Shown: positions 34,101-45,479 of the stretch, in pieces
Layout: each line of letters begins with the position of its first letter
How positions within the stretch are numbered: position 1 is the stretch's first letter
Assembly (NCBI GenBank): GCA_024362935.1
Contig: JANCRA010000007.1
Coordinates: 21,787,003 to 21,851,002 of the forward strand
Direction: 5' to 3'
Source of the DNA: Setophaga petechia
Lineage: Eukaryota > Chordata > Aves > Passeriformes > Parulidae
DNA: 64,000 nucleotides
Made by a program: the position numbers and the translations under genes
Notes under the pieces: model-generated
Told to the model about the DNA's origin: nothing
What the model saw: the letters and a program-made list of their open reading frames with translations, nothing else
The model's database searches: none

Positions 34101-37100
34101 GTCTCTTGGTTTTCTCTGACCTACATTCTTATAGAATCCCTGGTTATTCTTCACATCCCTTTCCAAGTCCTGTTATATCTTTGCCTTATATTTCCCAATC
34201 CTGTTCCTACACATTCAAGCCATGTTCCAGCACTCTTCCCAGGCCACATGTCCCTGCTTCCACTGTGCACTCCTTTTTTTATTCCTCAGTTTGAGGAACA
34301 GGCCCATGCTCACCCACAATCTATCAGTTCAGAGCCAAAAAATGGTGAAGAAAGCAGAGCAATGAAAAAGACATTGTGTCATTGTCCTGTTTGCTCTGGA
34401 TTCCAAACGGATTGTGAGTCAGTCAAGGTCAGCAATTTAATTCTTAAGAACAAAGATTTTTGTGATGGTCCTGACTGAAGTCTGAAGACCATAACACCCA
34501 GTTCATTAATAGGCATTCCAACTTAGACACTTCCTTCCCTTTTCCCTTTTTTAGATAAGTTTGTTTGTGAATTTTGCTTGAAATATTTTCTGTATCTTTC
34601 CCTTTGCGATGCAAAATACATTTATAATTAACAATACCTCTGATTTTATATTTTTCAATCTTTTCTTTTTACCTTATCTAGCTCTTTATATACATTGCCT
34701 GAAAATGGATTTTTGGAAGCTTTTCAGCACTCAAAGGTCTCATATTATCTGTTGGTTAATGTCTCTGATTTCTCTATTGATCTACTATCTTTTTTGTCTG
34801 CCTTTCATTTTTAAGCTATCTCAAAGAATATCTATCCCTTTCTTTTACTGGTTAGACAACAATGAGAAAATTGTTCTCCTAAATAAGCACAATTGATGCC
34901 ATTTTTTGCTTGTAATTGCTTATTTGATCTGTCAGTCATCCCACCAATTTCAAACACAGAAATAAAAGTTGGACTAGAGAAAAATAGAATGAGGGTGAGT
35001 ACTCTTTAGCCTTCTACACAAGGCTATAAATACAAAGAGATTTCTGACTGTAACTTCTGTCATATCTTTGAATAATGCACTTTAAACACAATGGTTTTAT
35101 GCATGATTTAGCAACTGATCAAAAAAATAGGCAGACTTGGAATATGAACATGTTTAAAAGACAAAAATATCATTTTATTCAAAGAAAGAGCAAGTCTGTA
35201 AGGGAAAAGTTACAGTTATTTTAAAAGAGGGAAATATATAAAAGGAAAATAGAAATTTCTAGTGTCTCAAGCAGATAACATATTACAAACATTTTCTTAA
35301 TCATTTTTCCTGGAACAATTCCGTGGTTTGCACTTAATTAAGTGCAGGTATAGTTTTCATATGGCTTTCCATTTTCTGTAGATGTTAAGCTGAGTAGGAC
35401 TGCAATAACAGTAACAGAAACAGCTGTGTTAGAGCTCCAATTCTGAAGGAGAAACAACTACATCAAAAACCAGAAAGTGTTTTGTGAGCCAAACAATTGG
35501 CTCCACATGTTTGTGCATGTAATGAAAAAACCCTTCCAGTTCAGGTGTGTCTGCACACCCAGTGTCAAAGAACATGGGTAACATTAAAAGAGATAGAAGA
35601 CAAAGGAAAAAAATTATATTTAAAATATCTGGAGCAATCATTATGACATGCACACCATGACACTATGTAACACTTATCATTTTTGTTCCCAATTTTCTTC
35701 CCTGTCATTTTGCTACACTCTGTCATTCCTGAAGATAATACTGTAGACTCCTTGGAGACAAAACCTCTGTCTTAATTTATTTTCAAAACTGCCAGCAGTC
35801 TTGGGGTGCTGGATAATAATATTCTGGATCTCATTAGCTTGCAGATGTATTTTGATACAAGTAACAGCATGTGATTAGTTTGCTAACAAGGTTTGTTAAA
35901 ATCAGGGGTTTTTTTCTCCATTATTTCTTGTTACCTTCTCCTTTCTCTAAGTAAATCTATGTGCACATGGACTCCCATGCAAAACAGTTCTTTGTTAGAA
36001 CTCAGTTCTGCATATTTGTTGAAACAGGATAGTTTCAGGGACAGTATTTATTTCTTGTTTGCATTTCAGGGTGGCTTATGCTTAAAAGGAAATGCAGGTG
36101 CTCATAATCTCAAAGGATGCTCTCAGAAATTCAGTCTGTTTATGCTTAACTCAGGAAAAACTGTTGATGAAATCAGAGCAGCTACAGCCTGTAAGTGCTT
36201 GATTGTCTGCTGTTTGTAAAGTGTCAGATCTCAGCTGATGGCTCAGTGGGAATAGACCTTGTGGGGTACCAGGTTTCTTCATCTCTCATTGGCTTCAGAG
36301 AGAGTTGAAAGGTGCTCAGCACATGATGGCAGATAGCAGTAGAAATGTAAATGCCCAAATCACTGAGTATCTGAATATTATGACTGAATAATAGTAGATG
36401 TGATTCCTGCCTAAGAGTTCTCAAAATGGACTGTTGTGGTTTCTCTTCCCTTGATTTAGTGATCTCATGGTAAATAAGTCTTTTGGGGGCCTTTGTAGTA
36501 TTTTTTTTTATATTGAAATTATGGAGTAACTCCATATGTGATCACATATTGTATAGACTGGATCTGAATACTAAATGATAGATGGAAAATGTGGAAACTA
36601 GTTGATCATATCCTGTTATTAGGTGCTTTTCAATATCTTGAAACTACACCCAGTTTAGAAACTACCCAGTGGTAGAAGAGATTTTACAAAGTTTTGATTA
36701 TTTATTTACTTAACTGGATATAGGAGGACTGCTTTAGTTAGAAATTATTGGCATGATGATGTTCTGTCAGTTTTTACATCACTGTTGGACATTAGATTGG
36801 TTCATATGTTTGGAAATTTCCTTTGCTGGTATTTCTCTACAGATTCTGGGTAATTCTGGATTTTCAAAAATTTAACATAAATAAGCCACAGCCTTCAGCT
36901 TTTTTTGTAATCAATTTACTCTCATCTACAAATGGCACATTTTCTTCCTAGAAGCATTGGTCTTTAAAAAGTAAAGTTAATTGTGTGACAGAAGAGTTAA
37001 TGCACTTGCTTCCTTTATATTCAGATATACCCCAATACTAGTGGAATATGCTCTCCTACAATAGATGGAGAATATATTGTTTGGTGACCTAAATAACAAT

Positions 37101-38521
37101 AACAAATGAAATTGCATTCTGCAGTACACCAACTCTTTTGTATGTCTATATTATCTGCATCTTCCACTTTGAAGACTGTAATACAGGTAAATTAAATCCA
37201 AAATCAGAAGGAATAATTATTATTCATATTCATTGGTCTCAGTGACTGCTGAAGGGCTTTCAAGCCTGGATTCATTAGCAGATTTAATTCAGACATGCAA
37301 AAGTTATTTGTCACTCTGTTAGTTACCAAAATTCCCTTGGTAACTATTAGAGCAAAAGAGGAGCTGCCAGAAGGCTCAATGCTTCCATCTTAAATACCCA
37401 AAGAGGAATCATAAGCAACAAACTCAGTCAACCTGTTTCAAGATGACTAAATTTAGGTGAAAATTCCTTTGTTAATCTATGTTTGTTTAAAATAAGACAA
37501 AATAAGTCTTGAAGATTGACTTCAATGGAAAAAGAACTGTGTCCAGTGAGCTAGATCACTGAGCTGGGTTTTAAAATGTGTTTTAATTAGATACTAACTG
37601 ATTCTCACTATCTTACTGTAGAGCTCTATAGTTAGTAGAAGTTTGTCATTAGGAACTTCATCAAAGGCTTTCTAAAAATATAAATCAGTAATGTCATCTG
37701 CTGTTAAAAATTGTAAGTTCCACTATAATATCCACAAAGCTAGCTGGGTACAATTTTCCCTGTGCTGTACTATGCTAGTTATCCCTTATTAAATTATTGC
37801 TATCCCTTAGAGGCATGCTCTGAAATACCTCCTACCTACTTATTTTTTCAATGCTATTTATCCTTGCTAATTACCTGGAAAGATGTAGGTGACACCTGAC
37901 CTAAATTTTTAAGAATAAAAATAGTGTTTTCCAATTTTTTCTTTTAAAAAGCTTGTGCTTTTCTTCTGATTAACATGAGATTTTATGTTCTGCATGATGA
38001 GACAGCCTCAAAACATACATGAACCATATATTGTATCTTAGACTCTTCATGGGTCAAACTGGAAAGCAAAGAAAAAGCTAAGGAGTGAAGAATGAATTTT
38101 GAAAGTCAACTGCTTGCCATTTTGCCTACAGTTTATCCAGGGTCTGAAACAGCTCACAGAACTCAGAATAGTTAACAAGACAGTTTGCATGGTTGTGAAT
38201 TGCTGCAGTGTAATGAACCTGCTTTGTGCTCCTCAGACCAAGTTCACCCAGCAATGAGCCCATGTTCCTCACATGCCAAACAAGTAGAGACAGGTAAGTC
38301 CAGTACTCCAACAGAAACGTCCTCTTCCTCCCATTATTCCTGTAAGAACAATTTCTTTTCTGTTTGCAAAGAAGTTATTGAGTGTGATGAAAATTGGCTC
38401 CAAACATACATGGCACAAATATACTTCTGCCCCTTGAATGAAAGCCTCTACATCCGGAGCTGCAAGGCAAACACCTTGTTGAAAGACGAGGAGTTCACGA
38501 TTCTCCATCCCTCTGCCAAGG
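31141..38521. other. Non-coding DNA, no gene recognised
   Basis: Seven kilobases of unique AT-rich sequence. Open frames of 90-123 codons (33708-33980, 35893-36219, 36224-36535, 38185-38556) show no family resemblance, and the last runs into the CR1 element. The only structure I would single out is an 18-bp palindrome at 35329-35346. Confidence 0.6.
35329..35346. promoter_or_regulatory. 18-bp perfect palindrome with NK2/homeodomain-like sites
   Basis: TGCACTTAATTAAGTGCA is a perfect palindrome. Each half holds CACTTAA (TTAAGTG in reverse), the core bound by NK2-class homeodomain proteins, and the centre is TTAATTAA, an AT homeodomain core. The palindrome is seen directly; a regulatory role is inferred from motif resemblance only. 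Confidence 0.35.
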
Positions 38522-38965
38522 GAAATCACAGAACTTTGGTTTGGAAGGGACCTTAAAGATGATCCAGTTCCAGTGCCCCTGCCATGGGCAGGGACAGCTT
38601 CCACTAGCCCAGGTTGCCCAAAGTCCCATCCAGCCTGGCTCAGAGCACTTCCAGATGTGCGGCACCCACAGCTTCTCTGGGCAGCCTGAGCCAGTGCCTC
38701 GCCACCCTCTCAGTAAAAGATTTCTTCCTTAGATATAACTGAAATCTCCCTCTCTCAGTTTAAAGCTATTTCCCCTTGCCCTAAACATACTGCAGTGTTT
38801 CTCCTGCTCTTTTGCACATTTCCTTAAGGAGCTGGAAGGAGCTCCACGGTCTCCCTGCAGCCTCCTCTTGCCCAGGCTGAGCAGACCCAGCTCTCCCAGG
38901 CTGTTTTCACAGGACAGGGTTCCAGCCCTCTGATCATCTTTGTGGCCTTCTCTGGGCTCTCTGGG
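38522..38965 (-). mobile_element. CR1 LINE, best-preserved copy in the window (antisense on +)
   Basis: On the + strand it begins with 'AATCACAGAAC' and 'TTGGAAGGGACCTTAAAGATG' (the element's 3' end). It continues with 'CCTGCCATGGGCAGGGACAG', 'AGGTTGCCCAAAGTCCCATCC', 'CACAGCTTCTCTGGGCAGCC', 'CAGTGCCTCGCCACCCTCTC', 'TTTAAAGCTATTTCCCC' and 'CCCTCTGATCATCTTTGTGGCC', the reverse complement of about 440 bp of the CR1 3' end. The element is 5'-truncated near 38965. Low divergence compared with other copies suggests the youngest insertion here. Open frames over it on the + strand (for example 38541-38732) are antisense shadows. Confidence 0.95.
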
Positions 38966-39023
38966 AAGAATACTGGTGGTATGGAACCAACAATTTTCTA
39001 ATTCAGTAACTTCTTATTTCTAG
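38966..39023. other. Junction between CR1 truncation point and an exon-like frame
   Basis: About 58 bases separating the 5' truncation point of the CR1 from a TTCTTATTTCTAG acceptor-like sequence ending at 39023. Confidence 0.4.
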
Positions 39024-39210
39024 TGCTTTGCCTTCAGAATTGTCTGCAGACAATTCACTAAGTGCTCTAGGCAATGTTGATCAAGAAAGTTGTGTAGAAA
39101 AAGAATTAACCAGAACTCATAGTTTGCATCTTGCAAGTCTTAAATGGCTTGGTGTATTGCCAGGGAATAACGGTTTGTTTTTTCAGAAAATATGCTTTTT
39201 TCCAGTGTGA
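39024..39210 (+). other. Weak exon candidate, unrecognised product
   Basis: A pyrimidine-leaning TTCTTATTTCTAG ends at 39023, and the frame after it stays open for about 60 codons to a TGA at 39208-39210. The translation is hydrophilic (S-A-D-N-S-L-S-A-L then K-W-L-G-V-L-P-G) and matches no family I recognise. A downstream donor would have to be GGTTTGT near 39170, which is weak. It could equally be a chance open frame. No AATAAA lies within 300 bases downstream of the stop to support a terminal exon. Confidence 0.15.
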
Positions 39211-41647
39211 AGAAGTCAGTGGTATCTAAGTACACTTCAAAGATTTACTGTGTGATCAAGGACAAGAGATTGAAGTGAGAACTTTACAGGTGAATAATGT
39301 TGCTCTGTGCCATTATTAATGACAGTCTTTAAGTAATACTTCATGTTTGTAAAAAATTAAAAAATAATTATGTCACCACTTTAAAATGATAAAATTTATA
39401 AATTGATGCAATATCAACTCATAATAAGACCACTTATTTTGTTCTCAATATTTTAAAAATATTATTTTTTGTAAAATATTTTCAATTTATTCACTAATTT
39501 GGGAATAGATTCCTTCATTTTATATTTTTTATTAAAATTTTAGGCTTTATCCTTGTTCTGGATGCTTTATTCCATAGTTGGCCAAAACACTCAGAAAAAT
39601 AAACCACCTTATCAAAAAAGGGAACTTTCTATTTTCATGAAGGGGATGAAACTACTTACTCTCATCTTCACTGGAGAGATTTACAGAGAATATTCCTAAA
39701 GGAATAGTATTCGTACAATCTGATTTGAACAGAAGTTACCTCAATAACATTCTATTTTCTTTTCCCTATCATTCAGTTTAGATCAACTATATAGGGTTTT
39801 ATAGATGGCATTATGGGGGTTTGGAAGCCAATCGTTATCACTAAAAGGACTTTAAAGCTCTGACAGGTTATTTTACCAATACCTGCATTGCTCTGCATCC
39901 CTTGTGAGTTGTGGGCTGGCTGGGGGAGCAGGGATCCTGCAAAGGGAAAAAGTTAAGCTGCACCCAATAGAGAGGCCCAGTGCTTACATATCCTTATTCT
40001 CATCACTCTTATCGGTGTTGCATTGGCATTGTGAAATTGTGGTCGCCCAAAGGTTGCTTGAACTGAATCATGAGATTATAGAAACTAACCCAAGATCAGA
40101 AAGGACAGACACATTCAACGTTTTGAGCTGAACCATCTGGTCTCAGAGCTGTAACTGATTTATTAGAAAACTCATCTTTGCCTGGGTAGGACCAAAGGCT
40201 TATTGCAGGGCATGTAAACATCCTATTGTTTAATTTATGATATGGCAACCTACTAGCTTTTGTCAGATTTAGTAAGGTCTCTAAGTAAATAATTAAATAC
40301 CTCTGATTAGTCAAGGAATTCAAAAAAGAAAGAAAAACATCACAGACTGCACTGAATTTTCCTTTATTCTTTTCCAGGCACCATTTAGTTCAGCACAGAG
40401 AGAAACAAATTTTCAGAGAAGAATTAAAATAGTCTAGATTACAAAAGCCTCAAATGATAAAAAGAGGTCACCTAGGGAAATGCCTAAGGTAGCCATTTTT
40501 TCCCAGCTCAGTGAGAGATTCCTTGATGCATTTTTATTTGCATATTTTATTTTTTACTCTTGAAAAAAAAAAGTGTGATGTTTATTTACACAGTCATGGC
40601 TAGTGGTGGAAATACTTATGAGTGGAGCTACCTTATTGTTACTTTAATATTCATTACATGAACTATATGAGTTGATATGTCCTAAACAAATGTATGTCCT
40701 CTTCTTAGAAAAGATCCAAATGATGCAAGTTAAATATATTAACACAACACTTTACAAAACATAACCCATGCTGTATCATTTATTTCTGAGTTACAAATTA
40801 CCTCATAACTCACAAGTGATTTAGCAAAGCAGAACTGGAAGTGACTTAGGAAAAATTGTCAGTAGAAATAAGTAGCATATACAGAGTCAGTCTGGTCTAC
40901 AAGTTCTCTTTATGGAACACCAATTTTCTCTGATGGACTGTAATAATTTATATTAAGTGCTGAAGCATCATTAGTGCCTTGGTTGAAGGGAGGTATTGAC
41001 AGCAGTTTCAAAGTAAATAATAAGTAGGTATGTGAAGGTAACCAAAGAGTTGTGTTGCACTTTTTTACCCTTTCTCCAGAAACTATTACTACTAACACAA
41101 GCAAAGAGAGACAAGAAGGAGGAGAAAACAAGTTTTGTAAAATTTTAGGTAAATGCCTTATCAAACAACACAGAGATCCTGTTTCCCAGAATTTTCAGAC
41201 AGCCCTCTATAAAATACAGAGGAAATGGTGGAGCCAGACGAGAATTTGGTAATGAATTTAGAAGAGTTTTTTGTCCTATTGGCTGTAGAATTTGCAAGGA
41301 AAGATAATAAAATTACAGTTTCATTGTAGAGAGCTGAACTTACTTTGTGTAATCTTCTACTCCTACAGTGTTTTATTAATACCAAAGTGTGAGTGAACGT
41401 GGGTAGAGGTTAGCTTTACTTTGACCAGTGCAGTAACTGGGGGTGTGGGTTGCTAAAAACAGAAGGGTTTAAAAAGGGGAAATTTGTTAAAGCTGGAGAA
41501 AGTTGACTTTTAGAGAGGCATTACAAAAATGAACTTGTTCTTTATGACTTCCCAAAGAAGTGACTTAATTATGATGTAGAAGTACAAAAAAAAATATACT
41601 AAATGTTAAAAGATTATTTAAGGTAGCAGAAAAAATAAGAAAACTCC
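39211..41647. other. Non-coding AT-rich DNA, no gene recognised
   Basis: Strongly AT-rich around 39350-39540. Open frames under 85 codons, none supported, no repeat family seen. Confidence 0.6.
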
Positions 41648-41914
41648 TGGCTGGAAGCTGAAACCAAACAAATTCAAATGAGAAATAAGGCACAGTTTTG
41701 CTGCAGCATTAGTATTTAACCTTCAGAGCAAAAAGCCAAGGGCAATGTGACTTTCCATCTCTCTGCCTTCAAATCAAGAGTAGACGTTTTTCTGTAACAT
41801 GTTTAACATAAACTACTAAGCCGAGTAGAACTGAAAATGAAATCTAATGACCTATGACATATAGGGTCAGAATAGATGATCTAATGAATCCTTCCTGTCT
41901 TGAACTATATGAAA
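41648..41914 (+). mobile_element. Very old CR1 3' end (ancient amniote-type CR1)
   Basis: The order 'GGCTGGAAGCTGAAACCAAAC' (about 41650-41670), 'AATGAGAAATAAGGCAC', 'CAAGGGCAATGTGACTTTCC', 'CATCTCTCTGCCTTCAAATC' and 'AAGAGTAGACGTTTTTCTG', then 'GGTCAGAATAGATGATCTAATG' (about 41865-41886) and 'CTTGAACTATATGAA', follows the 3' end of ancient CR1/L3-type elements, whose consensus ends 'GACTAGATGATCTAATGGTCCCTTC ... TCTATGAA'. Sense orientation. Heavily substituted but nearly colinear. This family differs from the avian CR1s at 4264 and 38522, which end in the ATTCTRTG repeat after CTTTTCCAACC. Confidence 0.75.
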
Positions 41915-44900
41915 AAGTTAATGGAGCTGAACTATTTTACAGAGATGAAGAATCTGTCTTTCGTGTCCATTACTCAGCACATTTTTTTTGTTTTTTTCAA
42001 CTGGTCTGCATAAGTAGATTGTAAAAGCAGTTTTCCTTTGAAGATTTATTTTCCATGCATTATTGTGATGAAAAACAGACAGCTATCAACTCCTCACATT
42101 GAATTTTTTTTCAAGAATATTTCAATTTTCTGAAAGTGTTAATGCCATCCTCATCTCTATCTAATGCCAAACAAATATGCTCAGCAGTAGAGTCTTTGCT
42201 CTCAACATGTTTTTGTGTCTCTAATTAATTCAGATCTAATAAGTCACTACATCTTCATTCCTATATCTCCTCCTCTGTGTCTCTGAGGTTTTTGGTAATT
42301 AGAGGGTTGGAATTAGAAATTCACATAGTCTTGTGGGGTTTTTTTACCTTTTTCTTGCCTCATCTTTAAGCAGAATTTTATTCTCACCTCTCCTCTTGCC
42401 CTGGAGGTCTCTCTCACATCCCCTGTGCTTCTGTCCTTATTCTTTTTCCTATCTAGTAGCTTAATCCCAGATTGATTCATTATATTTCTCCGAGGCTCAC
42501 TATAGCAATTTTTCAGATCTGATTTTTCTCCTGATACACACAGCTCTACTTTCCCCCCAGTCCCTTTCATGTTTTTGTCTTCCAGAGAGTCTGGAAGCCC
42601 TGTGTTTAGAATTAATATTCTTTCCTGGGAATAAATCATGTTTCTCATGTAAGTACTACACTGCCATGCATTTGATTACCAGATGTTCACATTTTGAATA
42701 TCATATTTCTGTAATGGCATCTCCAGAAACAGTATCCTGGTTACACACTGGATGTAGAGGCACCCCATTAATATTTTATAACTCTGCTCATGGAAGATTA
42801 TACTAAAGTGTCTTTTATAGATTAGTTACATGGTGAATCAGTTGCCCCATTGTTAAGGAAGTCCTTTTTGAGTACTGCTGTTGGTTCTATTAGAGCTAAG
42901 CATCAAGTCTCAGTGCATAAAAAAATAAACCATAAATAATTATGCACCCTTCTCCTTTTTGTGATAGTTGCCTAAAAGGGGGGACTTCTTGTCACTGTTC
43001 TGGTCAGGATCTGAACTTTATGAAGTGCAGTGAGACTTCTAGTTACAAGTAGTTGAATTTTCCAAGAATGACTGAACTAGTTCAGTCCTCTTCTTTTTAA
43101 TTCAGCTCCATAACTTTAATAGCAGGCAGTGTCAGAAGTTTGATTGGAGAGTGAAACAGTTGTTCAAAAGGGAATTTAAAAAAATGTTCAGCATGACTTA
43201 GTTTTTGACATGAAGCATATCTACTATCTATAAATTAGTATTTCTCTTTTTGATTTTGGGGTCATTCTCTTATTTTTCCTGATGCCTTTTAGAAAAGAAT
43301 ATTTCATTAATTGGATTAATCTTTGAAGTTCATGTAGAAGGTACGAACTGACATGCATGTCCCAAACCCAGGTACATTAAAATCATTTCCTGTCTCCAAC
43401 AGTTACTATACCTCTCTCCCAGTATCTAATTATTGTATATGACGTGAGGAATTTTTGATGATTTTTTTACTGATTTTTTCTTACTGAAAACTCAATTATT
43501 TAAAATTGTAGTAGATTCAATTCTACTTATTCTCTTCTCTACAGCTGAATAATTTCAAAGCCTTGGTTCTCTGAGGTTTTAGGCTATACGTACTTCTAAC
43601 ATTTCTATCAATTGGCAAACATTTCTAAATGTGTATTAGGGAAGAAAAATTTAGTAGTTAAGGCTTTCAAATAACAAAACCTTTAACATTATTGCACCTT
43701 GACTCTGGGGTAGAACTTGGACCAGCAGACTAAAAGCAATAACATTTCTAAGAAATGATTTATTCTGGTCCTTGTTTTAGAATATTTGGATTTGAAGAAA
43801 AATTTAACTTGTAAACTGACTGTCAAGTAGAAAGTAAACTGTAGATAAACTTTAGAGGTGAGCTGGAGCCATTGTGGCTTCCTTTTGATGGCTAACACCT
43901 CATTAGTATTGTGTTTGTTATCAGTTACAATGGCTCACACTTGAACCTCAGTGAGGAAGAAGACATCGTTTTCCTGCCTCTAATATTGAAACTGCTTTCA
44001 CTTTGCAGATTTTAGATAGTGGGGTGCTTTTCATTTTTACTAAAATGTCTACTGGTTTCAACATTTTAACCAAAATGAGTTCATACACTAAAATGTTGGG
44101 AGAAGGACGTCTTGGTGGAAATAGAAATAGAAATAGATGTTTAATTAAAAATTACAATATTAACCTAAAATATATACCTAACAGAAATACTGGAGACATG
44201 GGCAGTTTATATTAATTGTGGGGAGGGTGAGGGGTGGTGATGGGGTAGTATTATAGTGTAGACCCTGAAAACCCTTACACAAATATAGTGGCCACAGAGA
44301 TAGACAAATTTTACAAGTTTGAAACATTCAGAGTTCACCTATAGAAACATACCTCTTTTGGGTAATGCAAGCTAAGCTTATCTTCTTTCTCAGTCTTTTT
44401 GATACAACTGTAAATCTGAGAGGCTCAAGCATGCCTGATACTCCAGTTGTTAGAGAAACACCATTTGCTTGGACAACAACGTGGGAAATGTGAAAATTCC
44501 ATTGCTAAGAAATAACTCCAAAACCTGAAATCATATACAAAATTGTTCTTATTCTTCAGTCATTTGAGTATGTAATTGTAAATATACAGCAATGGCAAAA
44601 TTATGCAGTGAAATATATGCGTAAAAGGAAACCCCAATGAACATTTATTAATAATTATTAGCATTTGCTTTACTTTCTTAGTTATATTGGCTATCAAGTT
44701 GATATTTTTATAGAACTGTGTGTCACAACCATGGGTTCTTACTCCTTTTTGGTAATATTTTTCTTCTAGATATCTCCTGGTTGTTTTTTTTCCCCAGGAG
44801 CACTACTTTACATTTCTCTATAGAAAATTTCTTCCAGTGTGAGAATTTGCAGTCAAGTCATTTTTCCACAAATCAGGGCAGTTCATCACAGTGGAGGCTG

Positions 44901-45432
44901 TTTGAAGAATGTGCTATAAAAGTTTGCTTAGGAGTACAATTGTCTGGGAGAATAGTAGAGTTCAGAAGCAGCTACTTTCTGCAGCTGGTTTTCCATCCCT
45001 GACAATGGACAGTCATATAGGTTTTACATTTACTTTGGAGCAGTAACTCTTGAGATGGAGTAAGTATCATGGGAATGCAGATGCAGAGCCTGAGATTTTT
45101 TTCTTTAAAAAAATGTACATGAAAAGTACTATTTTCAGCATTTCCTTTTCATTTATAGCAATTCTTCACTAGGATAATAAATAGCAAATTATTTTCTTCA
45201 GAGGATTGAGAGGATTACTTAGTTAATGTTTAAAAAGCACTTTGAAGATAAAAAGCACTATTGAGCTGCTTAAGACTTACTGAATAGTTAATTATCTAAA
45301 GGTCCCATTTTCCCCCCTACAGGTTATTTCTACATAGGGGAGAGTAAACTCTGAGCTTCATATCATGACTTTCAAAGCCAGGCTTTTTAAATCTTATTGG
45401 TTTCAAAATTTGCTTTTTTTTTTTTTTCCAGT
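41915..45432. other. Non-coding DNA, no gene recognised
   Basis: Unique AT-rich sequence. (GAAATA)3 lies at about 44119-44137 and a 14-T run at 45414-45427 followed by CCAG. A 111-codon minus-strand frame (42313-42648) is unsupported. Confidence 0.6.
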
Positions 45433-45479
45433 GGCCTGGATCTGATTCCTTTGAAGTCAATGGCAAAAGTCCAACACTG
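45433..45479. mobile_element. Possible relic of an ancient interspersed repeat
   Basis: CCTGGATCTGATTCCTTTG followed by AAGTCAATGGCAAAAGTCC resembles a string common in amniote interspersed repeats of the form CCTGATCCTG...TGAAGTCAATGGCAAAACTCCCATTGACTTC. Only one arm is recognisable. Family not assigned; short enough that coincidence is possible. Confidence 0.3.

Noticed and set aside
37514..37534. TTGACTTCAATGG string as another copy of the ancient repeat seen at 45433
   Set aside because: Only about 13 bases match and neither flank continues the similarity.
38541..38732. 63-codon open frame on the + strand
   Set aside because: Lies antisense inside a CR1 element.
43350..43361. GACATGCATGTC palindrome as a p53-type site
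   Set aside because: The central CATG does not sit in the RRRCATGYYY arrangement required for a half-site, and no second half-site is adjacent.
45414..45430. T14 tract plus CCAG as a splice acceptor
   Set aside because: The sequence directly after it resembles an ancient interspersed repeat and is not followed by a convincing open exon with a donor.
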